DNA of 64,000 bases from Streptomyces sp. A0642 (GTDB lineage: Bacteria; Actinomycetota; Actinomycetes; Streptomycetales; Streptomycetaceae), in contig NZ_SSBL01000003.1 in NCBI RefSeq assembly GCF_004795105.1, positions 186,001 through 250,000 on the forward strand. Direction: 5' to 3'. This document shows, in pieces, positions 52,956 to 60,781 of the stretch; the stretch's first letter is position 1, and every line of letters begins with the position of its first letter. The notes beneath the pieces were generated by a model. It searched no databases. It was not told the origin of the DNA and saw nothing but the letters and a program-made list of their open reading frames with translations. A program made the translations under genes and the position numbers.

Positions 52956-52998
52956 GGTGGTCCTTCGGATGTGAGGGGTGGCCGGCCCGAGCCGGTTG

Positions 52999-53991
52999 TC
53001 ATCGCGAGGCCGTCGGCTTCGCGGACAGACTGTCGGCGCGGTGCAGCGCGGTGAGCAGACTCAAGTGGTCGGCCGTGCCGCGGCCGGCGATGTCGAAGGC
53101 TGTGCCGTGGTCGACGCTGGTACGGACGAAGGGCAGGCCGATGGTGATGTTGACCCCGTGCTCCAGCCCCAGGTACTTGACGGGGATGAGGCCCTGGTCG
53201 TGGTACTGCGCGACCACGGCGTCGAACTCGCCTGCGCGCGCCCTCATGAACACGGTGTCGGCCGGCCACGGACCCGAGGCCCGGATCCCCTCGTCCTGAG
53301 CGGCCCGGACCGCAGGGGCGATGATCTCCAGGTCCTCGCGGCCGAACAGCCCGTTCTCGCCCGCGTGGGGGTTGAGGCCGGCCACCGCGATGCGGGGAGC
53401 GGGCAGACCCCCGCGCCGCAGCGTCCGGTGGGTGAGCCGGATGGTGGCGAGTTCCCGTGCCCGATCGATCGCGTCGATCGCGGAAAGCAGCGACTGATGA
53501 ACCGTCACCAGCACGACCTGCAGCTCGTCGTTGGCCATCATCATCGCGTAGTCGGTGGTACCCGTGAGATCGGCAAGGATCTCGGTGTGCCCGGGGTAGG
53601 GAACCCCGCCGAGCCGCAGCGCTTCCTTGTTGACGGGTGCGGTCACCAGGGCGCGCACGCCGCCGCTCAGGGCGAGTTCGATGCCGCGGCGGACGTACCG
53701 AAAGGATGCCGCACCCGCTCGGGCGTCGAGCGCGCCCCAGGGCAGGGCCGTGGTGGGCGGTTCGCCCTCGATGAGGACGTCCACCGTGCCGGGTGCGTAC
53801 GCCGCTCGGTCGAGGGAGGTGACCGGGTTCAGAACCAGGCCCGTGCCGGTGAACCGGTCCGCCCGGGCCAGGACACGCGCATCGCCGATGACGACGACGG
53901 GTACGGTGCGCCGGGGGTCGGCACACGCCCTGAGAACTATTTCAGGTCCGATGCCACAGGGGTCGCCCATGGTGAGGGCGATCGGAGTCAT
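52999..53991 (-). CDS. pdxA2: PdxA2-like dehydrogenase (4-phospho-D-threonate/erythronate type)
   Basis: A 330-residue protein of the PdxA family. Motifs include IALTMGDPCGIGPEIVLRAC, VTAPVNKEALRLGGVPYPGH, VLVTVHQSLLSAID, GLNPHAGENGLFGREDLEII and QYHDQGLIPVKYLGLEHGVN. The metal-binding histidines of PdxA are present. Because its gene is joined to a DUF1537 kinase, it is more likely the PdxA2 type, oxidatively decarboxylating 4-phospho-D-threonate or -erythronate to dihydroxyacetone phosphate, than the vitamin B6 enzyme. The start ATG 53991 overlaps the kinase stop as ATGA. Confidence 0.9.
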   Translation of the reverse strand: MTPIALTMGDPCGIGPEIVLRACADPRRTVPVVVIGDARVLARADRFTGTGLVLNPVTSLDRAAYAPGTVDVLIEGEPPTTALPWGALDARAGAASFRYVRRGIELALSGGVRALVTAPVNKEALRLGGVPYPGHTEILADLTGTTDYAMMMANDELQVVLVTVHQSLLSAIDAIDRARELATIRLTHRTLRRGGLPAPRIAVAGLNPHAGENGLFGREDLEIIAPAVRAAQDEGIRASGPWPADTVFMRARAGEFDAVVAQYHDQGLIPVKYLGLEHGVNITIGLPFVRTSVDHGTAFDIAGRGTADHLSLLTALHRADSLSAKPTASR

Positions 53992-55208
53992 GTGCGTGCC
54001 CCCAGGTGGGGGGAGGGCCGGCGCGTGCGTTGCCGCACCAGGTCGCACAGCCGCAGGAGCAGCTCGTCGTTGCCGAAACCACCCGCCTTGATCATGACGG
54101 GGAGCGAGGGCAGTCCGGGCGGGGTTCCGCGGGCGACACCGGGTTCCGGTTCGTCGATCAGGTCGACGCCGTCGATGCCGAGGCCCCGGAGCACGCTCGC
54201 GGCGGTCTCCCCGCCGGTGACGACGAGCGCGTCGACCTGGCGTTCCTCCACCAGTGCCCGTACGACGGCTGTCAGGGACGCGGCCAGTGCTCGTGAGCTC
54301 GCCGGCGGCTGACGTTCATCAGGGGTCCGGAGCGTGAGGACGGGTGCCGTCAGGGCGCGCAGCTCCTCCATCGCGGGGACGGGATCGTGGCCCACGGTGA
54401 CCCCCTGGACGTCTGCCCGGGAGTGGAGCGCGGCCAGCTGACGGCGGGTCGCCGGGTTGGCGCTGCCGACGACGACGAGGGGCCGCCGGGCCGGTGCGGG
54501 GGTGGGCGGGGGCACGTGCGCCTCTGATCCGTCAGCATGTGCGCACCGCCGGGCGAGGGCGGCGGCCAGGCCGGGGGAGCCGACCCACAGCACGTCGTCG
54601 AGGTGCGGGACCGCTGCCACCAGGCGGTCGAGGTCGCCGTCCACCGCGGCGGAGCAGACGATCAGCGCACCCCGGCCGGTCAGTGCCGGCAGTTCGTCCG
54701 CCTGCTCGGGCCCGACCACGACGGCGTCCGGGAGCACCGTGGTGAGGTCCGCGCACCGCACCGGATGCACGGGGTCGTGGGCGAAGTCGCTTTCGTGGAC
54801 CGGCACTCCGTGCACGTACTGGACCGCCCCCCGCGTCACTCTGCCCTCCGCCGGGAAGGCGGGGGCGACGACGACTGCCCGCCGCCGCGAGCCCGCCCAC
54901 GCGGCGCGGATCTCCGCCGCGACATGGCCGCGCAGGGTCGAGTCGACCGTCTTGAGCAGGAGCGCGGAGCCGGCGAAGAGGTGGGCGGCCCGCTCGTTGC
55001 GTGCGGCGGCGGCCCCCTCGTCCAGCAGGCGAGTCCCGAGGTCGACGGCGGTCACCCCCGGGGCGCGGGCGGGTGCAGTCGCCGGCTCCGACAGGATGAT
55101 CCGTGCCTCGTGGCCGGCCCGGCGGAAGGGCGCGGCCCCGTCCCCGGCGCTGGTGAGGTCGTCGGCGAGGATGCCGATGCCCCGCCGGACGTCTGTGCGG
55201 GATGTCAT
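53988..55208 (-). CDS. Four-carbon acid sugar kinase (DUF1537, threonate/erythronate kinase type)
   Basis: A 406-residue kinase of the former DUF1537 family. The N-terminal substrate domain begins GIGILADDLTSAGDGAAPFR with the DD-T-GA-type motif, and includes LLLKTVDSTLRGHVAAEIRA. The C-terminal nucleotide domain includes VDALVVTGGETAASVLRGLG and LPVMIKAGGFGNDELLLRLC. Characterised members phosphorylate D-threonate, L-threonate or erythronate with ATP. It is the first gene of a leftward three-gene operon with the PdxA2-like dehydrogenase. The start ATG 55208 follows GAGAGG. The actual acid sugar is not known. Confidence 0.92.
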   Translation of the reverse strand: MTSRTDVRRGIGILADDLTSAGDGAAPFRRAGHEARIILSEPATAPARAPGVTAVDLGTRLLDEGAAAARNERAAHLFAGSALLLKTVDSTLRGHVAAEIRAAWAGSRRRAVVVAPAFPAEGRVTRGAVQYVHGVPVHESDFAHDPVHPVRCADLTTVLPDAVVVGPEQADELPALTGRGALIVCSAAVDGDLDRLVAAVPHLDDVLWVGSPGLAAALARRCAHADGSEAHVPPPTPAPARRPLVVVGSANPATRRQLAALHSRADVQGVTVGHDPVPAMEELRALTAPVLTLRTPDERQPPASSRALAASLTAVVRALVEERQVDALVVTGGETAASVLRGLGIDGVDLIDEPEPGVARGTPPGLPSLPVMIKAGGFGNDELLLRLCDLVRQRTRRPSPHLGART

Positions 55209-55289
55209 GGAATACCTCTCGTCCAACAGCTCATGTGTGACCGGATCCATGGTCGATGACGTCAACGGCCCAGGACAAACGATTCGTTC

Positions 55290-55304
55290 TCACAGGGCCT
55301 GTGA
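55290..55304. promoter_or_regulatory. Inverted repeat TCACAGG-G-CCTGTGA between acid-sugar operon and LysR gene
   Basis: Perfect 7-base arms around one base, flanked by GTTC and GAAC-like extensions. It lies between the divergent kinase and LysR genes and is the likely LysR recognition site. Confidence 0.65.
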
Positions 55305-55327
55305 GGAGAACTCACCGATAGGATGCA

Positions 55328-56254
55328 GTGGTGCGATGGTCCTCGCTTCCTCCGTTGAACACCCTCCTGCCCTTCGAAGCGACGGTCCGGCACGGGAGCA
55401 TGACCGCTGCGGCGCAGGAGCTGCACGTGACGCACGGGGCGGTCAGCCGACAGGTGCAGAACCTGGAACGGGCACTCGGCGTCGCCCTGTTCGAACGCCG
55501 GACCCGCAGCCTGCTGCCCACCCGGGAAGCGCGCCAACTGGCCGCGGCGATCAGGGATGCGCTCGGTCAGGTCGACGCCGTCGCCCGGCAGATCTCCCGT
55601 CGCGTGCCCGACGGGCCGCTCACCGTGTCGTGCGAGCCGACGCTCCTGATGCGGTGGCTCATCCCCCGTCTGCCCGACCTGGCGGTGCGCGTGCCCGGCC
55701 TCACCGTCCATCTGTCCGCAGGGGGAGGCCCCGTCCTCTTCGAACGGGACGCGATCGACCTCGCTATCCGCCGCGACGACTTTCCCTTTCCCGCAGGAGC
55801 GCACCGGACGCGTCTGTTCGCCGAGCGGATCGGACCGGTGTGCCGGCCCGACCTCGTCGCGCGGCTCACGGCCCCCGGCATGGCGGAGACCACTCTTCTG
55901 CATTCCGGGACGCGGCCCGAGGCCTGGGACGACTGGAAGCGCCTCACGGGCACCTCCTTGGAGCCGGCCGCGCAGCAGACCCTTGAGCACTTCTACCTGA
56001 CCCTTCAGGCTGCATCGGCCGGCGTGGGGGCCGCGATCGCCCCGTACGCCCTCGTCCACGACGACCTGGAACGGGGCCAGCTCGTCGCCCCCTTCGGATT
56101 CGTCCCCGACGGCACGGGCTACCACCTCCTGAGCAGCCGGCCGCCCGGCCGGGACCCAGGTGTCCACCGGCTGACGTCATGGCTGAGGAGCCGTGCGGAA
56201 GAGCTGGACGCCGATTCCCGGCGGGCGCAACCGCCGGACCCCGGCCAGGGGTGA
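55328..56254 (+). CDS. LysR-family (GcvA-like) regulator
   Basis: A 308-residue LysR regulator. The N-terminal winged helix is LPPLNTLLPFEATVRHGSMT, AAAQELHVTHGAVSRQVQNL and ERALGVALFERRTRSLLPT. The effector domain includes LTVSCEPTLLMRWLIPRLPD and FERDAIDLAIRRDDFPF, as in the GcvA/AmpR branch. The start GTG 55328 follows AGGA at short spacing; GTG 55331 is equivalent. It is divergent from the acid-sugar operon with 119 bases between and probably controls it through the 55290 repeat. Confidence 0.92.
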   Translation: MVRWSSLPPLNTLLPFEATVRHGSMTAAAQELHVTHGAVSRQVQNLERALGVALFERRTRSLLPTREARQLAAAIRDALGQVDAVARQISRRVPDGPLTVSCEPTLLMRWLIPRLPDLAVRVPGLTVHLSAGGGPVLFERDAIDLAIRRDDFPFPAGAHRTRLFAERIGPVCRPDLVARLTAPGMAETTLLHSGTRPEAWDDWKRLTGTSLEPAAQQTLEHFYLTLQAASAGVGAAIAPYALVHDDLERGQLVAPFGFVPDGTGYHLLSSRPPGRDPGVHRLTSWLRSRAEELDADSRRAQPPDPGQG

Positions 56255-56320
56255 GCGGCGCCCGGCGCGCCCGGCGCCGCTCGCTTGCGGCGGGGCGGCG
56301 GGCACGGCAGGGTTCCGGGT

Positions 56321-56773
56321 GTGGCCACCTTGCTGATCGTGCATCACACGCCCTCGCCCCACTGTCAGGCACTGCTCGAAGCCGTCGTCTCCGGTGCGAC
56401 GACGGAGGAGATCGAGGGGGTCCGGGTGGTACGGCGGGCGGCGCTGGCCGCGACGGCATCCGACGTCCTCGCCGCCGACGGCGTGCTGCTCGGAACCCCG
56501 GCGAACCTCGGCTACATGTCCGGTGCCCTCAAGCACTTCTTCGACCAGATCTACTACCCGTGCCTGGACGCGACGCGCGGCCGCCCCTTCGGGTACTACG
56601 TGCACGGCGGGAACGACGTCACCGGGGCCGTGCGGGCCATCGAGTCGGTCACCACGGGGCTGGGATGGCGCCGCGCGGCCGACGCCGTGACGGTGACGGG
56701 ACAACCCGCCAAGGCCGACACCGAGGCGTGCTGGGAGCTGGGGGCGACCCTCGCCGCCGGTCTGGCGGACTGA
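56321..56773 (+). CDS. Flavodoxin-like / NADPH-dependent FMN reductase family protein
   Basis: A 150-residue flavodoxin-fold protein starting at GTG 56321. It reads LLIVHHTPSPHCQALLEAVV, the FMN-phosphate-type region GVLLGTPANLGYMSGALKHF, FDQIYYPCLDATRGRPFGYY and a C-terminal ACWELGATLAAGLAD. It should bind FMN and reduce a quinone or serve as a flavin reductase. It follows the LysR gene by about 65 bases and precedes the xylose-type transporter genes, but no link to either is evident. No strong ribosome binding site is seen. Confidence 0.8.
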   Translation: MATLLIVHHTPSPHCQALLEAVVSGATTEEIEGVRVVRRAALAATASDVLAADGVLLGTPANLGYMSGALKHFFDQIYYPCLDATRGRPFGYYVHGGNDVTGAVRAIESVTTGLGWRRAADAVTVTGQPAKADTEACWELGATLAAGLAD

Positions 56774-57038
56774 CTCGCACCCCCGTCGCCGGCTCATCGG
56801 CATACCCGGCTCCGCGGCGACGCCCGCCGGCTGCCGATGCCCCGCGATGGGCCGCCGGGCGTCGGATGTGCCTTGCGGGCGGCCACGGAGCGTTACCCCC
56901 GGGGCTCTGAGGTGGGGTGATGTCACCCGCTTGCCGGTCGCGAGGTTGCCGCTAATGTCGATATGTAGGCCATAAGTGCACGTTTGCTATCCGCGCTCTC
57001 CCAGGAGAGGGACGGCGCCGCACGAGAAGGAGCCTCCC

Positions 57039-58127
57039 ATGACCCGTACATTGCGGAGCGCGCTCGCTCTGGCCGGAGCGGCAGCCCTGTCGCTGGGCGC
57101 GGTGGCGACCAGCGGTGCAGCGCAGCCGGCTGCGGGCCGCGCGGCCGACGAGGTGAAGATCGGCCTGCTGCTGCCCGAGAGCAAGACCACGCGGTACGAG
57201 AAGTTCGACCGGCCGTACATCGAGGACAAGATCAAGGAACTGGCGCCGGGCGCCCAGATCGACTACTACAACGCCGCCGAGAGCGCCACCACACAACAGC
57301 AGCAGGTGAACACCGCCCTCGCCAAGGGCGACAAGGTCCTCATCCTGGACGCTGTGGACGCCAAGTCGATCCAGTCCTCCGTGCAGAAAGCGCGGGACGC
57401 GGGAGCGAAGGTCGTGGCGTACGACCGGCTCGCGCAGGGCCCCGTCGATGCCTACGTCTCGTACGACAACCGCAAGGTCGGCGAGTTGCAGGGCAAGGCC
57501 CTGCTCGACGCGCTGGGTGACAAGGCGGAGAGCGGCGAGATCGTCATGCACAACGGTTCGCCGACCGACCCGAACGCCGCCGAGTTCAAGGCCGGAGCGC
57601 ACTCCGTCCTCGACGGCAAGGTGAAGATCGGGAAGGAGTACGACACCCCGAACTGGGACCCTAACAACGCCAACCAGCAGATGGCAGGTGCCATCAGCGC
57701 ACTCGGCAAGGACAAGATCGTCGGCGTGTACTCGGCCAACGACGGTCTGGCCGCCGGTATTGCCACCGCACTGAAGGCGGCCGGCATCAACGTGCCCCTG
57801 ACCGGTCAGGACGCCCAGCTCGACGCGATCCAGCGGATTCTGCTCGGCACCCAGACCATCACCGTCGAGAAGCCGTACAAGCCGGAGGCGGACACGGCGG
57901 CCGCGATGGCCGTCGACCTCGCGCAGGGCAAGGACATCCCCAAGTCCCTGACGCCGACCACCGTCACCAGTGGCAGCGGTGAGAAGGTACCGGCCAAGCT
58001 GCTGACACCGGTCGTGGTCGACAAGGACAACATCAAGGACACCGTCGTCAAGGACGGCCTGTACTCGGTCGAGGAGATCTGTACTCCCGCCTACGCCGAC
58101 GCCTGCGAGAAGACAGGCCTTCAGTAG
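57039..58127 (+). CDS. xylF: Xylose-type ABC transporter substrate-binding protein
   Basis: A 362-residue sugar-binding protein of the XylF/ribose-binding type. Key segments are IGLLLPESKTTRYEKFDRPY, KVLILDAVDAKSIQSSVQKA, VVAYDRLAQGPVDAYVSYDN, GKDKIVGVYSANDGLAAGIA and LTGQDAQLDAIQRILLGTQT. The N-terminus (TLRSALALAGAAALSLGAVA) is a signal peptide but has no lipobox cysteine, unlike most Gram-positive binding proteins, so it may be released or held another way. Two C-terminal cysteines (EICTPAYADACEK) may form a disulfide. The start ATG 57039 follows AAGGAG. It is first in an operon with an ATPase and a permease. Confidence 0.93.
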   Translation: MTRTLRSALALAGAAALSLGAVATSGAAQPAAGRAADEVKIGLLLPESKTTRYEKFDRPYIEDKIKELAPGAQIDYYNAAESATTQQQQVNTALAKGDKVLILDAVDAKSIQSSVQKARDAGAKVVAYDRLAQGPVDAYVSYDNRKVGELQGKALLDALGDKAESGEIVMHNGSPTDPNAAEFKAGAHSVLDGKVKIGKEYDTPNWDPNNANQQMAGAISALGKDKIVGVYSANDGLAAGIATALKAAGINVPLTGQDAQLDAIQRILLGTQTITVEKPYKPEADTAAAMAVDLAQGKDIPKSLTPTTVTSGSGEKVPAKLLTPVVVDKDNIKDTVVKDGLYSVEEICTPAYADACEKTGLQ

Positions 58128-58229
58128 GTCCCTCGTCCACGCATGCGGACGGGCCGCAGCGCGCGGCTCGTCCGCACGGGGGCCGAGACCGTCCGTCCAT
58201 GCGCACGGGCAATCCAGGAGGCGGTTCCT

Positions 58230-59009
58230 TTGCCGCAAGCACCTGTGCTCACTCTGCGGGGGATCTCCAAACGATTCGGCGCCGTCCAGGCACTCTCGGG
58301 ATTCGACCTCGAAGTCCACCCGGGCGAGGTCGTCGCGCTCGTCGGCGACAACGGTGCCGGCAAGTCGACCGCGGTCAAGGCCATCGCGGGAGTCAACCCG
58401 CCGGACGAGGGCGTCATCGAATGGCAGGGCCGCCGGGTCGCCATCGGCCGGCCCCACGACGCCCAGAACCTCGGCATCGCCACGGTCTACCAGGACCTGG
58501 CCCTGTGCGACAACCTCGACGTGGTGGGCAATCTCTTCCTCGGCCGCGAATTGCGCCGCTTCGGTGTGCTCGACGAGGTCCGCATGGACCAGCGCTCGCG
58601 CGAACTGCTCGACACGCTGTCCATCCGCATCCCGAGCGTCCGCATCCCCGTCGCCTCGCTCTCCGGCGGACAGCGCCAGACGGTGGCCATCGCCCGTTCC
58701 CTGATCGGCGATCCGCTGGTCGTCATTCTGGACGAACCCACCGCGGCCCTGGGCGTGGAGCAGACGGCCGAGGTCCTCGACCTGGTCGAGCGGCTCAGGG
58801 AACGCGGCCTCGGGACCATCCTGGTCAGCCACAACATGGTGGACGTGATGGCGGTCGCGGACCGGATCGCGGTGATGCGACTGGGGCGCAACAACGGCTT
58901 CTTCGACCGGCGTTCCACCACCACCGAGGAGATCATCTCCGCCATCACCGGAGCCTCCGACAGCGCCGTCACCCGCCGCCAGGCCCGTAAGCGGGAGGAG
59001 GAGCGATGA
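58230..59009 (+). CDS. xylG: Sugar ABC transporter ATP-binding protein (single-domain)
   Basis: A 259-residue ATPase starting at TTG 58230, eight bases after AGGAGG. Motifs are Walker A LVGDNGAGKSTAVKAIAG, Q-loop VYQDLALCDNLDVVGNLF, signature SLSGGQRQTVAIARSLI and Walker B PLVVILDEPTAALG. Enzymes of the RbsA/XylG type in many bacteria carry two ATPase domains in about 500 residues; this one has a single domain and would work as a homodimer, a form common in actinobacteria. Its stop overlaps the permease start as ATGA. It powers uptake of a pentose such as xylose. Confidence 0.93.
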   Translation: MPQAPVLTLRGISKRFGAVQALSGFDLEVHPGEVVALVGDNGAGKSTAVKAIAGVNPPDEGVIEWQGRRVAIGRPHDAQNLGIATVYQDLALCDNLDVVGNLFLGRELRRFGVLDEVRMDQRSRELLDTLSIRIPSVRIPVASLSGGQRQTVAIARSLIGDPLVVILDEPTAALGVEQTAEVLDLVERLRERGLGTILVSHNMVDVMAVADRIAVMRLGRNNGFFDRRSTTTEEIISAITGASDSAVTRRQARKREEER

Positions 59010-60277
59010 GCCGGGAACCCGTACACGACGACGCCCAGGAACCGGCGCACGACGCCATGCCCGCCGTCGACACCCGCCTGCTCGTCCGCGAGGAGGGCAT
59101 CCGCGGGTACGCCGGGGAGTTCTGGCGCAAGATGCGCAGCGGAGAACTGGGCTCCCTCCCCGTCGTCATCGCCGTGATCATCATCTGGACCGTGTTCGGC
59201 AGCCTGAACAGCACGTTCCTCTCGGCCCAGAACCTCTCCGACCTCAGCCAGCAGATCGTCGGCACCGGCATGATCGCCGTCGGCATCGTCTTCGTGCTCC
59301 TCCTCGGCGAGATCGACCTGTCCGTCGGCTCAGTCAGCGGTCTGTGCGCCGCGATCTTCGCCGTACTCAACGTCCTGAACGGCATGAACGAATGGCTGGC
59401 GCTCCTGATCGCGATCCTGGGCGGAGCGGCCGTCGGCCTCATCCAGGGCTTCTTCTTCGCGAAAGTGGGTGTGCCCGCGTTCGTCGTCACCCTTGCGGGC
59501 AACCTTGCCTGGAACGGGCTGATGCTGCAGGTGCTCGGCTCCAGCGGCACGGTCAACATCCCCGCCGACAGCATCGTCGCCGAGGTCTACTCGACCATCT
59601 ACCACAGCCCGGCCGCCGCCTATGCGACCGCGGCCGTCGGGGTCGGACTGTTCCTGGCGGCCTCCCTCCTGGACGCCGCCCGCCGCAGGGCTGCCAGGGT
59701 GCCGTCCCGCCCGGTCGCCGAGATCGTGCTGCGCGCGGTCGTCATCGCCGCCATCGCCTTCGTCACCGCGTACATCCTCAACCGGTACCAGGGCCTCCCG
59801 CTGGCCCTCCTGATCTTCCTGATCGTGCTGGTGGTCCTGGACTTCGTGCTGCGCCGCACCACGTACGGACGGAAGGTCTTCGCGGTCGGCGGCAACTCCG
59901 AGGGGGCGCGGCGGGCCGGCATCAGTGTGCCGTTCGTCCGGATGTCCGTCTTCTCGATCGCCGGCACCATGGCGGCCGTCGGCGGCCTCTTCCTTGCCGG
60001 GCAGATCCAGTCGGCGAGCCAGACCTCGGGCGGCGGCAACCTGCTGATGAACGTCATCGCGGCCGCCGTCATCGGCGGCACGAGCCTGTTCGGCGGGCGG
60101 GGTTCCGTCTGGTCGGCCCTGCTCGGCGCCCTGGTGATCGGGTCCATCCAGTCCGGGATGAACATCATGGGGGTGAGCAACGCGGTCCAGTTCATGATCA
60201 CGGGATCGGTCCTGCTGGCGGCCGTGGTCGTCGACTCGCTGTCCCGCAGGAGTCAGAAGGCCGCGGGGCGTGCGTGA
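59006..60277 (+). CDS. xylH: Xylose-type ABC transporter permease
   Basis: A 423-residue permease of the BPD_transp_2 (XylH/RbsC) type with about ten hydrophobic segments. Typical pieces are GTGMIAVGIVFVLLLGEIDL, SVGSVSGLCAAIFAVLNVLN, VGVPAFVVTLAGNLAWNGLM, TTYGRKVFAVGGNSEGARRA and AAVIGGTSLFGGRGSVWSA. The start ATG 59006 overlaps the ATPase stop. With the upstream binding protein and ATPase it completes a sugar importer. A terminator-like hairpin follows before the riboswitch. Confidence 0.94.
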   Translation: MSREPVHDDAQEPAHDAMPAVDTRLLVREEGIRGYAGEFWRKMRSGELGSLPVVIAVIIIWTVFGSLNSTFLSAQNLSDLSQQIVGTGMIAVGIVFVLLLGEIDLSVGSVSGLCAAIFAVLNVLNGMNEWLALLIAILGGAAVGLIQGFFFAKVGVPAFVVTLAGNLAWNGLMLQVLGSSGTVNIPADSIVAEVYSTIYHSPAAAYATAAVGVGLFLAASLLDAARRRAARVPSRPVAEIVLRAVVIAAIAFVTAYILNRYQGLPLALLIFLIVLVVLDFVLRRTTYGRKVFAVGGNSEGARRAGISVPFVRMSVFSIAGTMAAVGGLFLAGQIQSASQTSGGGNLLMNVIAAAVIGGTSLFGGRGSVWSALLGALVIGSIQSGMNIMGVSNAVQFMITGSVLLAAVVVDSLSRRSQKAAGRA

Positions 60278-60284
60278 TCCGTAA

Positions 60285-60303
60285 GCGCACGGGCCCCGTG
60301 CGC
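60285..60303. repeat. 19-base palindrome after the permease gene
   Basis: GCGCACGGG-C-CCCGTGCGC is a perfect palindrome with a single central base, 8 bases after the permease stop. It could form a tight hairpin or a protein-binding site. Confidence 0.5.
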
Positions 60304-60350
60304 ACCGTCCCGCCCAGGGAACAGAGCGCGCGGTCGCCTTGTTGTGCTCC

Positions 60351-60388
60351 ATGGTGGTGCCCCCCATGTCCCTTGTGGGCACCACCAT
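60351..60388 (+). terminator. Hairpin between the sugar transporter operon and the riboswitch unit
   Basis: Perfect 12-base arms ATGGTGGTGCCC and GGGCACCACCAT surround a 14-base loop. It probably ends the transporter transcript. Confidence 0.7.
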
Positions 60389-60402
60389 GATCTACAGGGG
60401 CA

Positions 60403-60431
60403 TTGCGTGGCGCTGCCGGCGCGCGTAGCGT
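60403..60431 (+). promoter_or_regulatory. Likely promoter for the SAM riboswitch transcript
   Basis: TTGCGT (60403-60408) and TAGCGT (60426-60431) are separated by 17 bases, a good match to the -35/-10 pattern of vegetative promoters. Transcription would begin near 60438, just at the first base of the riboswitch. Confidence 0.55.
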
Positions 60432-60439
60432 TCCGGGCA

Positions 60440-60517
60440 GGTCATGAGTGTCAGCGACAAGCCCTGGCTTGCTGACCGGCAACCCTCCTACGCGGCGGGG
60501 TGCTCCAAGTGACGACC
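60440..60517 (+). ncRNA. SAM riboswitch (SAM-IV-like)
   Basis: The sequence runs GGTCATGAGTGTCAGCGACA, GCCCTGGCTTGCTGACCGGC, AACCCTCCTACGCGGCGGGG and TGCTCCAAGTGACGACC. It contains the conserved CTTGCTGACCGGCAACCCTCC core and closing GGTC/GACC stem that I recognise from SAM-I/SAM-IV family riboswitches of actinobacteria. The 3' pseudoknot part of SAM-IV probably extends beyond 60517 into the G/C-rich stretch up to about 60560. It should bind S-adenosylmethionine and switch off downstream genes when SAM is plentiful. It precedes a leader peptide and two FMN monooxygenase genes, consistent with sulfur control. Confidence 0.85.
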
Positions 60518-60591
60518 AGGCGGGGCCCGTCCGGGCTCCGCAAGCGCGAGGCCCCCGGGCCCGCCGAGCCGGAGGAGCGGAGGCGAGGGTC

Positions 60592-60708
60592 ATGCAGGCG
60601 GTGTCCCGCCCGCTCGTCAAGGTGCTCGCACCCCGGTGCCGCGTCCACCTCTACTCCCGGCCGCACATCGACCTCCAGCGCGTGGCCGGCGCGCTCTGTC
60701 GTTCCTGA
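60592..60708 (+). CDS. Short leader peptide (cysteine-type, sulfur-regulon)
   Basis: A 38-residue peptide starting at ATG 60592, after GGAGGAGCGGAGGCGAGGG (several good Shine-Dalgarno matches). The C-terminal part RPHIDLQRVAGALCRS matches the conserved pattern (R-x-H-I-D-L-x-R-x-A-x-A-L-C) of actinobacterial putative leader peptides found before sulfur and cysteine genes. A second cysteine occurs in APRCRVH. The likely role is regulatory: ribosome stalling at Cys codons when cysteine is scarce would change translation or transcription of the following monooxygenase gene. It lies between the SAM riboswitch and that gene. Confidence 0.8.
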   Translation: MQAVSRPLVKVLAPRCRVHLYSRPHIDLQRVAGALCRS

Positions 60709-60781
60709 CCCGTTCCCGCGACGCCGAACCTCCCGACGAGGCCCGGCGCTCACCCACGGTCGATCAGGAAGGCACCCTGTC

